Positions 5,227-5,261 of a DNA stretch of 5,261 bases are shown here, piece after piece. The notes under the pieces are model-generated. The model was not told the origin of the DNA. It was given only the letters and a program-made list of their open reading frames with translations, and made no database searches. The position numbers were made by a program, and so were the translations under genes. The stretch comes from Bacillota bacterium (GTDB lineage: Bacteria > Bacillota > Clostridia > Oscillospirales > Butyricicoccaceae): assembly GCA_030705725.1 (NCBI GenBank), contig JAUZPW010000132.1, positions 1 through 5,261 of the forward strand, given 5' to 3'. Within the stretch, counting starts at the first letter, position 1. The number at the start of each line of letters is the position of its first letter.

Positions 5227-5261
5227 ATTTAAGCAGGTCTTCCGCCTCTTTATAAAAATCT
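5225..5261 (-). CDS. C-terminal tail of an unidentified upstream gene (partial)
   Basis: The minus strand entering from the right edge reads DFYKEAEDLLK and then TAA. The codons look ordinary and the stop touches the recN Shine-Dalgarno, with 14 nt between stop and TTG, which is typical of an operon junction. Eleven residues are too few to identify the protein. In related Firmicutes the gene before recN is often the arginine repressor argR, so that is a guess from context. One of the other two frames is stopped early, at 5250-5252; the third stays open but runs on into recN out of frame. Confidence 0.5.
   Translation of the reverse strand, partial: DFYKEAEDLLK

Noticed and set aside
4755..5232. 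Long plus-strand ORFs (149 and 115 codons) antisense to the recN 5' half
   Set aside because: They follow from the codon composition of recN; neither has a ribosome binding site and their proteins have no recognisable motifs.

Overview
The window looks like core chromosome of an anaerobic Firmicute, probably a Clostridia member near the Oscillospiraceae/Ruminococcaceae. The signs are strong purine-rich Shine-Dalgarno sites, TTG starts, sigma-A-type promoters, AT-rich intergenic DNA beside coding DNA of mixed GC, and an exported protein with a SpoIID-like N-terminus. The taxonomic call is inference. No rRNA, tRNA, mobile element, CRISPR array or exotic system is visible.

Layout, left to right. 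(1) Bases 1-242, minus strand, hold the first 80 codons of a signal-peptide-bearing, SpoIID/LytB-like protein; it starts at TTG and runs off the left edge. (2) Bases 243-504 are an AT-rich divergent control region. One sigma-A-like promoter fires left into the exported-protein gene and another fires right into dapA. The dapA leader is about 115 nt and contains a possible 10-codon upstream ORF. (3) dapA and dapB form a plus-strand operon for the first two committed steps of diaminopimelate/lysine synthesis. dapB is best started at the second ATG. (4) A symmetric A-tract/hairpin/T-tract terminator sits between the convergent dapB and tyrS genes and can serve both. (5) tyrS (tyrosyl-tRNA synthetase) is on the minus strand, with its own perfect-consensus promoter whose -35 box contains the recN stop codon. 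(6) recN (DNA repair SMC-like ATPase) lies upstream on the same strand and starts at TTG. (7) At the right edge is the last 11-codon tail of another minus-strand gene; its stop overlaps the recN Shine-Dalgarno, as in an operon.

DapA and DapB act consecutively, converting pyruvate plus aspartate semialdehyde to tetrahydrodipicolinate, which feeds peptidoglycan, lysine and, in spore formers, dipicolinate. RecN and TyrS have unrelated roles and share only strand and a possible read-through transcript. The most interesting points are regulatory: a promoter embedded in a stop codon, a tyrS with no room for a T-box leader, and the short ORF in the dapA leader.
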